Positions 44,470 through 55,202 of a DNA stretch of 64,000 bases are shown piece by piece; within the stretch, counting starts at the first letter, position 1; the number at the start of each line of letters is the position of its first letter. Under the pieces are notes generated by a model. The model was not told the origin of the DNA, did not search any database, and worked only from the letters and a program-made list of their open reading frames with translations. Origin of the DNA: Gari tellinella (Eukaryota > Mollusca > Bivalvia > Cardiida > Psammobiidae); the NCBI GenBank assembly GCA_922989275.2, contig OV277857.1, positions 115,620,231 through 115,684,230 on the forward strand, given 5' to 3'. The position numbers and the translations under genes are program-made.

Positions 44470-44930
44470 CTTAAATGAAACTTAATTCAAACATATTGCA
44501 ATAAAATGTAAAAAAACAACCCCAAAACGGTTAGTTAATATTGGCGACTGTTTTTTTCTAAATGACAAACGATTTTGAAAATGAGCAAACGCCAAAGTAT
44601 TCGGCGTCTGATCTAGCTCAAACAGTTTGACAAATAGTGTTCTAGCACGAAATGTCTTTGTTTGGGAATAATAGTGTCTTTTCCACTGCACATGTACGTC
44701 CTGAATGGAACAAGATGATGATATCATTGGACGGAACGCTACTCTATCCAAATATGTGTGTACTGAAAAAACAAGTATTATTGCAAGCAGTTTGGATCCA
44801 TAAACACTGGAGAAGACGCGTTTGTTCTAGAATCCTTATGTCTACTACAAACAGTTAGGAGCCAGATCACGCACCGTGTAACCCGGCGTCTACTCAGACA
44901 GCAAACTGTTTGCCACTGATATTGAATAAC
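44470..44930. other. Eroded family A-type copies
   Basis: About 44475-44695 is a decayed A element (TTGCAATAAAATGTAAAAAA, AACGCCAAAGTATTCGGCGT, CTTTTCCACTGCAC). About 44850-44915 is another half (AACAGTTAGGAGCCAGATCA, GTGTAACCCGGCGTC). No gene is seen. Confidence 0.5.
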
Positions 44931-45031
44931 TCGCTGAAGTTCCAAACAAGTGTTATTTCGTACATTTAACAGAATTGCGTTAAAAAGTTCAAGAATATAC
45001 AAGATCTACGTCTCCTATGTATGTAGCTGAG

Positions 45032-45281
45032 TACAGTGGAGAATCTGTTATTCGTTCCCGTTTAAACGCAAACGTACGCAAACGCAAAGCACTAAAACGT
45101 AGAAAAGAACAACTTTTGGACACTTCTGATAATTCTTGTTTATCTTGGTGGCAAACAGTTTGGAGCCTGATCGGACGCCGGGTTACCCGGCGTCTGATCT
45201 GGCTCCAAAATGTTTGCACTGCAAATAATAGTTTTAGCGTAAACGCGTTTATTAGGAAAGAATAACAGATTCTCCACTGTA
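45032..45281 (+). mobile_element. MITE family A, copy 6 (well preserved)
   Basis: TACAGTGGAGAATCTGTTAT and AACAGATTCTCCACTGTA form a perfect terminal repeat of about 18 bp. Core GGAGCCTGATCGGACGCCGG, GTTACC, CGGCGTCTGATCTGGCTCC. The 113- and 82-codon open frames on either strand are repeat sequence. Confidence 0.88.
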
Positions 45282-45329
45282 GCACAACGTCTGATCTAAC
45301 TCTGCAGTGTTTGGTACTCAGATTGAACA

Positions 45330-45561
45330 TGGACTTTCGTACGACAAATGTTGGCGTAAGTCAGATTCTAAAATTATCAATTATTATTTATTTCTCCATC
45401 TAATCCTGTCTTGTGACATATCTATGGAATCGTCTTGAAAAGACGATTCCAAAGAGATGTCACAATACAGGACTAGATGGAGAAATCAGAAACTATATGT
45501 ATTTCAAAGTTTTGACTTACGACGTTTTTTGTCGTGCGAAGTTTTACGAAACGGGTCCCTG
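45330..45561. mobile_element. G-like palindromic element with long hairpin
   Basis: Arms CTAATCCTGTCTTGTGACAT, ATCTATGGAATCGTCTT pair with AAGACGATTCCAAAGAGATG, TCACAATACAGGACTAG over about 35 bp with few mismatches. The outer ends are CTTTCGTACGACAAATG and GTCGTGCGAAGTTTTACGAA, ACGGGTCCCTGG. Half of it recurs at 29043-29215. Confidence 0.78.
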
Positions 45562-46544
45562 GCAGGGTCTATCTTAGTCATTTCTCACTAAACACCTTTT
45601 AGCTATCAGTTTATTTCGTTCAAATGTTAAATAATATAATTTCTCTACTGTAACAAGTTTCTGGCAGGTGATGAAAATTATCTAACACTCCTTGTCAATC
45701 GAGAATAAATCAGTATTAATTTTATCTAGAATAAAGCCACCTACGTCGCCTATAGGCTCATTTAATAACCTTGTTCCAGACATGTTAATGAAAATTTATT
45801 CTCAAATGGCACCGTTTGAAGGACTGTTTTGGCAAATGACGTTCGTCTTTCGTAAGTGTTATATCAGTTAAATCCCATATGTTTATTTGTACCCATTCAC
45901 CGCCTAACACCGAGTGCATTGGCATTGGTACATCAGCTAAAAGTCTTAACCTACCAGATGGTAGCTTAAAGCGGACGGAAAGTAAAGCATAATGCGCCTT
46001 ACTGTTCACAACTTAGATGAAAATAAATCGTTAGAAATTTGAAAAAGTTGTAATTCTGTACTTGTTATTGCTATGCGTTTGCGTTTCGTTTCGCTTTAAC
46101 GGGTAAGAATACATGTAGCCCCTTCTTCACCGTATTAACGTAAAAAACAGGTGACAAATTTATACCAGATACATGTAACTACGGCCGTATAATAAGTTTT
46201 AAGTTTCACCTACGTGTTGCGCTTCACGAACGTTTGAGGGTGATTGAACTATATTCAGCAAAAATTGAAAAGTCCCTATTTTTGAAAGGACATCTCTGAT
46301 TTTATCTAAGTTATACATCAAGTGAATGTACTTGTGGAATATTGGTTAGTTGGAGCTACATATGTGTACATTTTTCACATAATAACAGAGATAAAAACCG
46401 TTAACGTGACGGAATCATGATTTTCACGTTTTGCACGTGCACGATACACACGTGTTCAATAAAGTAATTTTGTCACCGTAGTACAATACACACGACACAT
46501 GCTAATAAGGAACATTGAAAAACACCATATAAATTCAACCCTTG
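45562..46544. other. Unassigned; repeat fragments
   Basis: About 45955-46015 has a D-like half core (AAGCGGACGGAAAGTAAAGC). About 46065-46130 has an A-like right end (GCGTTTGCGTTTCGTTTCGC). No gene is seen. Confidence 0.4.
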
Positions 46545-46547
46545 CAT

Positions 46548-47000
46548 CATGCCACGCTCGTCTGAAGTTGAAAGAAATCAGACAATGACGGCCATTGACG
46601 TCACCCGCAGGTTCGGCTGCTGTCGAAAGACCATACAGAGGCTTGCGACCCGGTAACATCAGGCTGGGACTGTTCACGATCGTCTTCGTCTTGGTCACCC
46701 CGTTTTTCCACTGTCAGAACTGACCACTACAGCACGTTAACGCATTTACGTGTACGTCGTTTGCCAGCCACCGTAAGGGCTAGAGAATACGGTGTGTTTT
46801 TTACCACAGACCTTAGTAATCGCGTGCGATCCAACGCTAAACCAATCAGAGCATGACGCCCATATTACGGTCAAATTCGGACGCGACGTCACTGTGGTCA
46901 CGACGTCATTTGAATTGGAGGCAAACTGATTGGTTCCAAGTTCTTTTTACTGACGAATCACGATTCACACTTAGCAATACAGATGGTATACTACGCAAAT
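46548..47000 (+). pseudogene. Tc1-like transposase remnant
   Basis: A decayed cut-and-paste transposase. An N-terminal helix-turn-helix-like part is readable from 46548 (MPRSSEVERNQTMTAIDVTR, RFGCCRKTIQRLATR) and is followed by shifted frames. The C-terminal part at 46861-46993 encodes ILRSNSDATSLWSRRHLNWR and WFQVLFTDESRFTLSNTDG, where FTDESRF carries a catalytic Asp typical of Tc1/mariner DDE transposases. The reading frame changes at least twice, has stops, and the last third including the final acidic residue is missing after about 47000. It cannot be functional. It is the only transposase trace found here and could be kin to whatever once mobilised the TA-ended families A, E and F, but no shared ends were seen. 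Confidence 0.8.
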
Positions 47001-47514
47001 TGATTACATTCAAGATTCTGTATTCAAGATTTGACACAGACTTCACAGCAAGAGTGAATGACTGACGTACTTGTTGAACGTTACGTTACGCCGTAATTAA
47101 GTAGCGTGTATTGATGCAAACGGTAGCTGTGCACGATATTAATCTTACTGAATACAACTTTGGACTTTTTAGGAGAAATTTGTTATCATCTAAACATTTT
47201 TTAAAAACAACACATTTATTCAGATTTTTTATTTTGACCCCTATAAACTTCAACATTACCTCTCTCGAAAAGTTTTTATCCCAGCAATATGAGGGTAACT
47301 GATATGAATTCAAAAATGAATAAGCTTTAATTTTTTGTAATCTCTTACTACCATCAAACTTATAGTTTTCCAGTAATTCTTCTTATAATAGGGTGGGCCG
47401 TTTCTATTTTTGCTCAGTAGTTTTATACGGCCCTATGCGGGGTGCATGATGCAGACATACTCACCACATGGTCGTCCGTTTGTCCGTCCGTTAAATCTTG
47501 CTTGTTAGTACAAG
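47001..47514. other. No gene or clear repeat seen
   Basis: Unassigned AT-rich sequence with facing short frames at 47086-47313. Confidence 0.4.
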
Positions 47515-47725
47515 TACAGTTAAACCTCTCTATTACGACCACTAAACTTTGTTAATTAGCAGGTATTTGCGACAGGTGACTACTTTAAACAAGGAGAACA
47601 ATAAAACAGAAAGCTCCTTCATGAGCTTTCTGTGTTATTGTCACCATGCTTTAAGCTGTCACCTGTCTTTTATACAATCAAATTACCTTCGACAAAGTGG
47701 TCTTAATAAAGAGGTGTTACTCTAG
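47515..47725. mobile_element. MITE family F, copy 1
   Basis: TACAGTTAAACCTCTCTATT, ACGACCACTAAAC at the left and AAGTGGTCTTAATAAAGAGG at the right. Central hairpin ACAGAAAGCTCCTTCATGAG, CTTTCTGTGTTAT, with CAGGTGACTACTTTAAA / TTTAAGCTGTCACCTGTC outer arms. Confidence 0.75.
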
Positions 47726-47729
47726 TCCT

Positions 47730-48600
47730 ACAGTTCTCGTCCTAATAAGTCACAGGTTGGTATGTGCAATGTATATTTCTATGTATATACACACATCGAA
47801 AAATGGAAACGCTGCGTCATGATAGTAAGGGTCCTTTTCGACTTCAATTTCTAGTTATCTGTATACATTTTTTATGTGCGCAAACGTTTTGCGATCAAAT
47901 ATGTGTAACTGTCATGGGTTCAGTAAAGAAATCGTGGACCGTCGACGGCCATCGATTGCGAGTTGACTACCCTGTCTGAAATACCGTGTACACTGCACAT
48001 GGGGCACACACAGTGCAACTAAACTCACCACTGGTAAAGGTTAAGGTAAAGGTAATTTATTTAACGTCGCATATGGTAAACAACCAACACAAGCTTTGTA
48101 GAGCTTTTATTGCGAAAAACAAGGTATCCATTAACATGCATACTTACCTGGCATTACAGTCACCTTCCTAGCATTACCCTTATAATGGTATTACAATGTG
48201 CAACTGTATTTGAAGATCGCGGCACGTAAACGCGAATGACGATTCTTTATCAAGTTATTTTCCTTTAAGCTTAGATATTCATATCGATATACGTACAACT
48301 TTTGTGTTTGCCAGCAAAATAAGCTGTCTGTTTTACTTTCATCTTTCTTAAAGTCCCATTGTGTTTTCAGACCTTTTCTCAATGCCTGAAATACAATAAC
48401 GGTTAATAATAATGTTTGAACATTCTTATGGCCCAAACTGATCTATGAAATGATGAAGACGGACCTAAATCACAAAAAGGGCGATTTAAAATCATAACAA
48501 ACCGAAAATAGAACGTCTGACATAAACATTTCCACACGGCTATGTATCACGTGATACAGCCGAAAACAACTTCACGGGGTGCAACCGTATCTACCTCCGC
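47730..48600. other. No gene seen
   Basis: Unassigned. GGTAAAGGTAATTTATTTAACG at about 48047-48068 is a motif often met in invertebrate repeats, but no ends could be set. Confidence 0.35.
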
Positions 48601-49560
48601 CCGTCCATCCATCAGTCAGTTAGACTATCACACTTTATTGTACGCTCTCTAACTCAACTATTTTTTATCCGATCTTGCACAAACTTGCTGAAAATGTTCA
48701 TTGATATAAAATCAAGGTTTAGTTTGATTACTACTAAAATCGCATAAGGTATTTTTGAGTTATTTCCTGTTAATTAATAGAAAATGACTGTTTCAGTCAT
48801 TTTTGCACTCTAAAACAAACAGCTTTTATCGGATATTCACCAAACATGCTGAAAATATTTATTCATATAAAATTTAGGTCTAGTTTGATTTTTACTAAAA
48901 TCGCATGTGGCATATCTCAGTTTTTGCCCTTTATGTATTAGAAATGACTGTTTTCAGCAAGTTTTGCTCTCCAACACTTGCTGAAATATTTCATTAATAT
49001 AAAATCAAGGTTAGGTTTGAATCCTACTAAAATCGCATGAGGCATATTGGAGTAATAGCACTTTAATTATTAAAAAAATGGCTGTTTCTGCCTTTTTTCT
49101 CTCTAACACAAAGAGTTTTCATCGGATCTTCACCAAACTTGCTGATATCCTTTATTTATCTAAAATCTAGGTCCAGTGTGATTATTACTAGAGTCCCATA
49201 AGGATTATCTTAGTTATTGCCCTTTATGTATTAAAAAGGAATGTTTCACCATTTTTTGCTCTCTAACACAAATACTTTTTTTTTCTTTACCTAGATTTAA
49301 TACCAATACACATTGTCAGCAAGTTTGGTGAAGATCCAATAAAAAGTGTTTGTGTTAGAGAGCAAAAAATGGTGAAACAGTCATTTTTAATTATTCAAGG
49401 GCAATAACTCAGACATGCCTCATGAGATTTTGCTAGTTATTAAACCTGACCTAGATGATATACTAATGAACATTTGTAGCAAGTTTGGTGAAGATCCAAA
49501 AAGAAGTGTTTGAGTTAGAGAGCGGACAAGGCTGAAACAGTCATTTTTAGCAAGCCCAAG
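48600..49560. repeat. ~160-bp tandem repeat array with internal inversion
   Basis: Four direct monomers are anchored by AAAATGTTCATTGATATAAA-like motifs at about 48691, 48852, 48984 and 49144 (spacings 161, 132, 160), each with CGGATCTTCACCAAACTTGC and CTCTAACACAAA. After about 49270 the repeat turns round: two inverted monomers with GCAAGTTTGGTGAAGATCC at 49319 and 49479 (spacing 160). Monomer length and sequence style fit the ~160-bp core repeats (BIV160 type) known in bivalve satellites and mobile elements; identity is inferred, not checked. Confidence 0.82.
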
Positions 49561-49636
49561 GTAAAGATTCTCCGTATTTGTTTTAATCGCTCACCCCCAG
49601 TGAATAATATTTACACATGTTGACTGGATCTCATAG

Positions 49637-49852
49637 TTTAACCCTGTGTGTTAACTGGTCGTAACTTTACGGAGTTTACAAACTGTTTGAATCAAGAAAG
49701 ACGCCAGGTAACGCGGCGTCTCATTTGGATCCAAACTGTTTGACACTCGTCTTAAGGTTTGTTTAATTAAAACAATGAATAAATCTAAACTGAACAAATT
49801 TTGCAGACGACAATGTCAAAGCAGACGTCTCTGCAGCAGAATAAGGTAACCA
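49637..49852 (+). mobile_element. TTAA-type MITE family K, copy 1
   Basis: TTAACCCTGTGTGTTAACTG, GTCGTAACTTTACGG at the left, CTGCAGCAGAATAAGGTAAC at the right. Core AAGACGCCAGGTAACGCGGC, GTCTC is partly mismatched. Same layout as 55203-55407. Confidence 0.65.
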
Positions 49853-49924
49853 GATGCTCCAGTACACATGTAAGCGGGATTAATCTGAACTAATCTAACA
49901 TTTTCTCACTCATTTCAGCACCGA

Positions 49925-50045
49925 ATGCTATGGTGTTACTACTGATTAAACCGTCTCTTCGAGACACTTTTAATGAGTATGACACCATTGGGTTTAAAAG
50001 CAGAAATATTAGTGTTCGAAATACTTCCGTTATCTGGAGTCCTGT
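49925..50045. repeat. Hairpin repeat, copy 2
   Basis: GCTATGGTGTTACTACTGAT pairs with GAGTATGACACCATTGGG around CCGTCTCTTCGAGAC. It matches 27103-27230 including the following GCAGAAATA...ATCTGGAG. It is preceded by TTCTCACTCATTTCAGCACC, which also precedes the CA-repeat block at 26026. Confidence 0.72.
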
Positions 50046-50411
50046 ATTTACAGAGTTGTCCTTCTTTCCATTCACAAGGGAGGCTTTTTAATTTGTACAG
50101 CACAAAAATATTATAAATAAAATTTAAAAAGCGAATTTCTTAGATAAAGCCGGTTTTTGTGAAAGATTCACGTCCCACGTAGTTCAAATGGGACCCCAAA
50201 CAACCGTTTTATGCAGGTTTCTCAAAAACACAATACGGCTTTAAGGGAGTCACTATCCCAAAATTCTCACCCGAACGTTTCGCGATTTAATATGTGTACT
50301 TGTATTAAATGAAGATGGACATGCCGTCAAATTGAGATGCTGCTTCAGTTTCTACGAGAGTTGTCACCTTTCTTTAAGAACGACAACGGATATACTATGG
50401 GCAACGCGTCT

Positions 50412-50656
50412 TTAACCCTTTCACTCTCAATGACGCCTAAAGGCGCGTTTGCAAACAGTTTGGATCCTGATCAGACACCGCGTAACGCGGCATCTGATCA
50501 GGATCCAAACTTGTCGACACTTGTATCGCGCGTTTGTTGGTCATTTTGCCTTAAATTCACTTTGAAACGATATTGCAGACAATAACATTGAAGCAGACGA
50601 CAATGAAACGGTGGAGGGGTTAAAAACTCACGGAAAATTTGGTAGTGAAAGGGTTA
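50412..50656 (+). mobile_element. TTAA MITE family C, copy 6 (well preserved)
   Basis: TTAACCCTTTCACTCTCAAT to GGTAGTGAAAGGGTTAA, TTAA on both sides. Core at 50450-50511: TTTGGATCCTGATCAGACAC, CGCGTAACGCGG, CATCTGATCAGGATCCAAA. A family F element starts two bases after its right end. Confidence 0.88.
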
Positions 50657-50657
50657 A

Positions 50658-50861
50658 ATGACACCCCTCTATTACGACCACTAAAAGAAGGCCAATTGCC
50701 TGTATAAAAGACAGGTGACAGCTTAAAGCAATGTGAAAGTGAAACAGAAAGCTCCTGTAGGAGCTTTCTGTTTCACTTGCACATTGCTTTAAGCAGTCAC
50801 CTGTCTTACACGACTTATATTTGACACATTTTAGTGGTCGTTATAGAGAGGTTCTACTGTA
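50658..50861. mobile_element. MITE family F, copy 2
   Basis: CCCCTCTATTACGACCACTA at the left and TAGTGGTCGTTATAGAGAGG, TTCTACTGTA at the right. A long perfect hairpin at 50731-50791: AGCAATGTGAAAGTGAAACA, GAAAGCTCCTGTAGGAGCTT, TCTGTTTCAC. The left tip (TACAG) is missing. Confidence 0.82.
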
Positions 50862-51555
50862 CTTTTTTTTATTGTGTAGCTTATTCACAAAACATACATG
50901 TATATATAGAGGCAGTTAATATGTAGAGCGACTTGATTAATTGCATGTGATTTAGTTAATACTATGCTCTAATCAAGTATTTAATTAAACAACCTCACTA
51001 TATGCACCAGGATAGACACACAATACTTACTTATTTATGGAACTGCACCTGCAATTTACCGAGCTATAGGTCAAATCTCATTATTAAAATCACATGTTTT
51101 TGTTATGTAAAAGCCTATGTGACTGTGTACATGTATATACTATTGGTTGATTATATAAAGTATATGTATACAACGAGCAGTGAATTAAGAATGTAGATCT
51201 ACTTAACATTTGATATGTTGCACGATTTAGGGGTGCTGCATTGCTGCAGTCAGTCTAACTAGGCTGTCGATATGCTGACAGACTGCTCACTCCCGCAAAA
51301 CGTAGACTGCGCTGGATTTTATGTTGCACAGCTCGTTGCCTACCAATACAATGGATAGGTAATTTAAATAAGTCGTCAAAATGTTCAAAAACTTGTCTTT
51401 TCTACATTTTATTGACAAACATTGCGCTTTGTTCCGTTGAAAATGAGAATAATAAGATATTCTTCACCGTATAAGTGTGTAACTTAACAAGATTAAATAC
51501 CCGCACTTGAACAATTTATCGGGACACAGGTGTACCAAAATGGTAACAGGAATTG
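50862..51555. other. No gene or clear repeat seen
   Basis: AT-rich unassigned sequence. Confidence 0.4.
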
Positions 51556-51803
51556 CACAGTGCAGAAAACGCTATACTTTCGCAATAAAACTGGTTGTGC
51601 GAGAACAGTTATTAACGGTGCAAACAGTCTGAAGCCAATTTAGACGCCATTTGTCCTGGCGTCTGATTATGCTCCAAGCCTTTTGCCACTTAGATAAAAA
51701 AACAAGGTTAGAATTTTAAAATAGCTGTCATTTCTCCTTTTTATTGCAATGCGTTTGCGTTTAGTTTCGTATTTAATGGAAAGACTAGTAATTCTCGCTT
51801 GAA
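51556..51803 (-). mobile_element. MITE family A, degenerate, reverse orientation
   Basis: CAGTGCAGAAAACGCTATAC at the left, GCAATGCGTTTGCGTTTAGT at the right. Core CAGTCTGAAGCCAATTTAGA, CGCCATTTGTCCTGGCGTC with a new loop. Confidence 0.62.
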
Positions 51804-51944
51804 GTAGTACAGGATGCAACCCAAAACAAGAAGCACTTGAAAGTACGCATTACTGGACTAAATTTAGTAGAACAAGTAAAGATTGAGCAGGTACTGTAAG
51901 GTCATTGTTCTCAACAGACAAGGCAATGAACTGAATACGAAATG

Positions 51945-52190
51945 TTTAGTGGTGAAAACGTTATTCTTTCCCGTCTAAACGCAAACGAAACGCATTGCAA
52001 TAAAAAGTACAAAATAAATTTTTTTGGACAACTCTGACTATTCATTTCTATACTAGTGGCAAACAGTTTGGAGCCTGATCAGACGCCGGAGTACCCGGTG
52101 TCTGATCTGGCTTCAAACTGTTTGAAATGGAAATAGTCGTTTTATTGTAAACCCGTTTATTGGGAAAGAATAACGTTTTCTCCATTGTTA
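51945..52190 (+). mobile_element. MITE family A, copy 7
   Basis: TGGTGAAAACGTTATTCTTT at the left and ACGTTTTCTCCATTGTTA at the right. Core GGAGCCTGATCAGACGCCGG, AGTACC, CGGTGTCTGATCTGGCTTC. Confidence 0.83.
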
Positions 52191-52841
52191 TCGAATCTTG
52201 AATGTTGAAATTTAACAAGATTCCAACAAACGATATTCTGACAGTAAAGGGTTTTACTCCTTTACTGCCATGACGTCATCTGTTTTAAACACGCGCGGTC
52301 TGTTTTTTTTCTTTATTGAACATTTTCAATAACATTGAACGACACCAATTTTGGACCCGATTTCGGTCTGTAACAGATTATTTAAAAATATTAATATGGA
52401 AAGAAGGTACGAAATGTCAATAGATCATCACACTGAGCAATCTTAGACGTAGTGTTTAACGTACCAACAAATGACAATGATCTTGAGGAATAATGTGGAA
52501 TGTATATATAGTAACATCCCATCTTGACTAACTCTTAAACGGAGATATAAAGACGACCAACTGCATCGATGAAGACGATTTCATTGGCTTTTCAAATAAA
52601 CTTAATGCAAAAGCAATGCAATTGAATGTAAAAAACTCACAATAGGTTCTTGAAAATGTTGACAGGTCTTAACTTTTAAGTGGCAAACAGTTTAGAGTCT
52701 GATCTAACTCTAGGTAATCCTTTTTCCAAACAACCATGTCCTTTTTAGAACGTTAACTTCAAAGTTTACTTTTACCTGTATGCTACACGTTGGAAATAAT
52801 GTAGTTTTTGTTGGCACGCTGTTTGTTTTGGTTGTAAATTT
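52191..52841. other. Unassigned; J-like start and A-like fragment
   Basis: CTTTACTGCCATGACGTCAT (about 52260) is a J-family left end with no matching right part. About 52605-52720 carries TGCAATTGAATGTAAAAAAC and AACAGTTTAGAGTCTGATC, a partial A element. No gene is seen. Confidence 0.45.
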
Positions 52842-53090
52842 TTAACCCTTTCACTCTCAATGACGCCATAAAGCGCGTTTGCAAACAGTTTGGGTCCTGA
52901 TCAGACGCGGCATGACGCGGCGTCTGATCATGACCCAAACTTTTTGACACTAGTTTCGAAATTTCGTCAGTCATATTGCCTCAAATCTAACTTTGAAATG
53001 ATATTGCAGACAACAATATATTAAAGCAGAAGACACTAAGGCGGTGAAGGGGTAATAAACTATCGACACATTTGATCATGAAAGGGTTAA
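52842..53090 (+). mobile_element. TTAA MITE family C, copy 7
   Basis: TTAACCCTTTCACTCTCAAT to GATCATGAAAGGGTTAA, TTAA on both sides. Core GGGTCCTGATCAGACGCGGC, ATGAC, GCGGCGTCTGATCATGACCC. The GGGTCC variant is shared with 33181-33427. Confidence 0.87.
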
Positions 53091-53339
53091 AGAAAGAGTC
53101 GTACGCAAATATACAAACAAATAAACAAATCAAAACAAACTGTATCATACTTTAGAACTTCATTATCAACTATCTAAGCCAACTTCCTGTAATTAACATA
53201 CTAGTTAAGGGCGCATTTAAAGGTATCCATGGATTAGGTGACTGCTCAGCTATTACGACTAAATAGCTTAAAAACCTCTCATTTGTCCTGTCTAACATAA
53301 AAGGTATTATTCCAGCGAGACATTGTTACTATTGATTCC

Positions 53340-53580
53340 TGTTGCAGTTAGAAGCAAGATTGGGGATTCACCATCTTTTAAGCTGCAGACGATTTGATGA
53401 CGTCTTTTGCAAACATTTTGGATCTAGATCGAGAAAGTTGGCGTCTCATCTTGATCCAATCTGTTTGACACCATGTAAATTTTCCTAAAATATATGTTAT
53501 TTAAATTAATACTGAGAATTGTTGCAAACGACCAATTTGCAGAAGACAATAACCCAGCGTGGGAAAGGTTAATTCAGGAA
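53340..53580. mobile_element. Eroded C/K-like MITE
   Basis: CAGACGATTTGATGACGTCT, a core with GGATCTAGATCGAGAAAGTT, GGCGTCTCATCTTGATCC and a GCAGAAGACAATAACCCAGC tail. The ends are unclear. Confidence 0.45.
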
Positions 53581-53746
53581 GGTTGCTAGGTCTGGTGTTC
53601 GTCAGACATCTGCAAAATTACAGTAATTAATCCTGTCTTCTCAGATCACGTCGAGCCGGTCAGTGATTTTGGGCTAGGTTTGACAACATGGTTGCAATTA
53701 AGAATAACGTTTGTCAAGCTTGTTTTCAGCGGTCATTCATTGGAAC

Positions 53747-54142
53747 TACAGTCCTCCCTCACTACAACGGCCCTCTCAACCACGACTCCTCCCTACAACT
53801 GCCATCACAACAACGACTCCCTCTTAACAACAATGTTTGCCGCTGTGTCCCAAAATAAACATTTAAGTTTAACGCACTTATTGCTGCAATGTCGTCTACT
53901 TAAAAGTGTCATCTGCTATTTTCTCAATGTTACAATTTGGATATTTTGATAGAATAATCATAATAAAGAGTAGCAATCAGTTGGAGTCCAGATCAGTTGG
54001 AGTCCAGATCAGCCGCGGCCATAACTGGATTCAAGCTGTATGCCAATGTAAACACATTTCTCTCCCTATAACGACTCCCTTCGAACAACGCACACACACA
54101 TTTTCTCCGATTGGGTGTCGCTGTAGAGAGGAGGCACTGTAT
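53747..54142 (-). mobile_element. MITE family E, copy 9
   Basis: TACAGTCCTCCCTCACTACA to GTAGAGAGGAGGCACTGTA. The core is damaged (a CAGTTGGAGTCCAGAT unit appears twice in tandem, 53979-54010; then CAGCCGCGGCCATAACTGG). Confidence 0.75.
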
Positions 54143-54438
54143 AAACACACGAGAAACTGCTAAAATTAAAGCAATAAAGAAATTCAAACCATTCCTGGCA
54201 CACACGACCATTTTCAATCCATATCATATATCAAATTTATCAGAATTTGATTAGGATCAAAATACATTCACGCATTTAAATAAAGGTTTCTATAGATATA
54301 TGCAAAGTATGAATAGATGGCCGTTAACATCAGCTTTGTAGAAAAAACATTGAAGCAGTCGACATGTGACTTCTGAGAAGAATGTTCCAAATACTATACA
54401 TGGCTAGAGTAACCAACGAGGAAGTAATAAGAAGGACA

Positions 54439-54583
54439 GGCTCCAATGTTATGCTTTTGACTTTAGTTTGAAGTAGTTATCAAGCATTTAATTGGTCAGA
54501 TTTGAGACTAGGCTCAAATCTGACCAATCAAATGCTTGAGAACGTTTCCAGAATGTACTCAAATTCTTTATAACCTTGGACCC
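54439..54583. repeat. Palindromic MITE family H, copy 3 (best preserved)
   Basis: The central arms CAAGCATTTAATTGGTCAGA, TTTGAGACTAG and CTCAAATCTGACCAATCAAA, TGCTTGAGAACG are nearly perfect over 30 bp. The right end is TCTTTATAACCTTGGACCC. Confidence 0.75.
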
Positions 54584-55202
54584 AGAGAGTGAAACGAGGG
54601 TTAGTACTACCATGAAGCCACAGAACAGTTTTCTTGGCCATTGTATGAGCTAACAAGGGTTAGAATGCCTAGTATTGCAAAGAAAAGTAGAAAAAACAAG
54701 AGGGGAGAGGTCAACAACGCACAACATATATGGACCGAATCAAAACAGTGACGTCAATTAATTCTACAGGGACAATTCTCAGCTTTGCTCGAAGCAGTCA
54801 GCGTAGGAGAGAATTGACCGCCCAAGCGTGTACCACGCAAGACACCAAGAAAAAGACGGTTTGTCAGTAGGTCATTCCTAGAGCAATACATATCCCTACA
54901 GGGGAATGGTCAAGCCATCACTAAAACAATTACCGACGGCAATGGTCATATATACCGACAAGACAGACATACAGACGGTCGGGAATAAAATATATAGTCC
55001 AAAAGTTCAACAGACGGACTTGCGGACGTGGACAAAACTAAATGTCGCGGCTCACCGGTCAATACACTTATGTCGTAAGCAGAAACGATATCAAAGTGTT
55101 AGAAAAAACAAGTCTGCAAATATATTTTTCTAGAATCTGTGCAAATATTGTCAACCCCTTCAAAGTCATGATGTCGTCTGCTTTTATATCTCAAATTTAA
55201 TA
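54584..55202. other. No gene or clear repeat seen
   Basis: Less AT-rich than its surroundings (about 54640-55080) but without a recognisable coding domain. A 75-codon frame at 54906-55133 matches nothing known to me. Confidence 0.4.

Noticed and set aside
44989..45330. 113-codon reverse frame, and similar frames in other family A copies (e.g. 24929-25186, 38947-39303)
   Set aside because: Recurrent open frames with phrases such as VWSQIRRRVTRR come from the A-family hairpin and not from a conserved gene.
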